Assembly (NCBI GenBank): GCA_031364965.1
Contig: JANLXF010000151.1
Coordinates: 1 to 5,484, forward strand
Direction of reading: 5' to 3'
DNA length: 5,484 nucleotides
Origin: JAOUEA01 sp031364965
GTDB lineage: Bacteria > Actinomycetota > UBA4738 > HRBIN12
A model generated the notes under the pieces. The model did not search any database and had not been told where the DNA came from. It saw nothing but the letters and a program-made list of their open reading frames with translations. This document shows, one piece after another, positions 5,133 through 5,484 of the stretch. Both the position numbers and the translations under genes were made by a program. Every line of letters starts with the position of its first letter. The stretch's first letter is position 1.

Positions 5133-5484
5133 TGGCGACCTCGTTTCGCACCGTCCTGACCGACGCCCGTGCCACGGCTATGCCTCACGCCCGGGGACGT
5201 CCGTCAGCCGCCGGCATCTGGGCGCTCGGACGCATCGAAGCACGACGTATGTTGCTTCACCCCTCGTTCCTGGTCGGCATGGCGTTCGGCGTGCTCATGC
5301 TGCGCGGTGCCTTCGGCGCCGATGGGACCGGCTTCGACCTGGCCGCGATCGCGGCGTGGCTCACCGGGGGGGCGGTGCTGGGGTTGTTCGTCGGTACGGT
5401 GCTGACGGCGAATGTCGCGGCGATCCGACCACATCGCGACCATGTGCAGGAACTCTTCGGTGCTCTCCCTGCTCCGCCGGAGAC
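5129..5484 (+). CDS. ABC-2-like transporter permease, 3' truncated
   Basis: The first 118 codons of a membrane protein are present; the gene runs off the right edge. After a basic N-terminal segment (1-40) comes RIEARRMLLHPSFLVG (35-50), a common entry into the first membrane helix of ABC-2 permeases. A first hydrophobic segment (about 46-60) and a second (about 70-94) follow, then a cytoplasmic-looking loop RPHRDHVQELFGALPAPPE (100-118) that probably contacts the ATPase. It should pair with the ATPase encoded directly upstream to form an exporter. The start is ATG 5129, overlapping the ATPase stop by four bases; a second ATG follows at 5132. GAGG at 5121-5124 is four bases from the first and seven from the second, so ATG 5132 is perhaps favoured by spacing. 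The full length and number of helices are unknown. Confidence 0.85.
   Translation, partial: MMATSFRTVLTDARATAMPHARGRPSAAGIWALGRIEARRMLLHPSFLVGMAFGVLMLRGAFGADGTGFDLAAIAAWLTGGAVLGLFVGTVLTANVAAIRPHRDHVQELFGALPAPPE

Overview
The window is high-GC DNA with strongly GC-biased third codon positions and tightly packed, plus-strand genes. It also carries an ECF sigma factor / zf-HC2 anti-sigma / ABC transporter operon. Together these suggest a chromosomal segment of an actinobacterium (Actinomycetota) or a metagenomic relative. No gene identifies the genus. There is no sign of a plasmid, phage, insertion sequence, CRISPR array, tRNA or rRNA.

Layout. (1) Positions 2-292 hold the 3' end of a dihydrofolate-reductase-fold (RibD C-terminal domain) protein cut by the window edge. 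(2) Positions 293-657 are non-coding, with two imperfect hairpins and a candidate promoter whose -35 box is half of a perfect inverted repeat. (3) Positions 658-1938 encode a secreted 426-residue protein with six Asp-box (BNR) repeats, most simply a six-bladed beta-propeller. Automated pipelines would call it a sialidase, but the sialidase catalytic signature is not visible. (4) Positions 1939-2866 contain no intact gene. They look like a gene graveyard: a start-less gene-like stretch on the plus strand, a second gene-like stretch on the minus strand, a perfect 22-bp palindrome, and a small minus-strand membrane-protein gene that is split across two frames. (5) Positions 2867-5484 are one operon: ECF sigma factor, multi-pass membrane protein with an N-terminal zinc-finger anti-sigma domain, ABC transporter ATPase, and an ABC-2-like permease that runs off the right edge.

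How the genes work together. All three junctions of the operon overlap by the same four bases (ATGA), so the genes are probably translationally coupled. By analogy with ECF/ZAS pairs, the zinc-finger membrane protein should hold the sigma factor at the membrane. The ATPase and permease should form an exporter. Because the anti-sigma domain is fused to about six membrane helices instead of one, the membrane part may itself be a transporter or sensor subunit, linking transporter state to sigma release. That is inference. The sigma gene also carries a tandem duplication of its own translation-initiation region, which leaves two nearly identical in-frame starts. The upstream propeller and reductase genes show no visible functional link to the operon.
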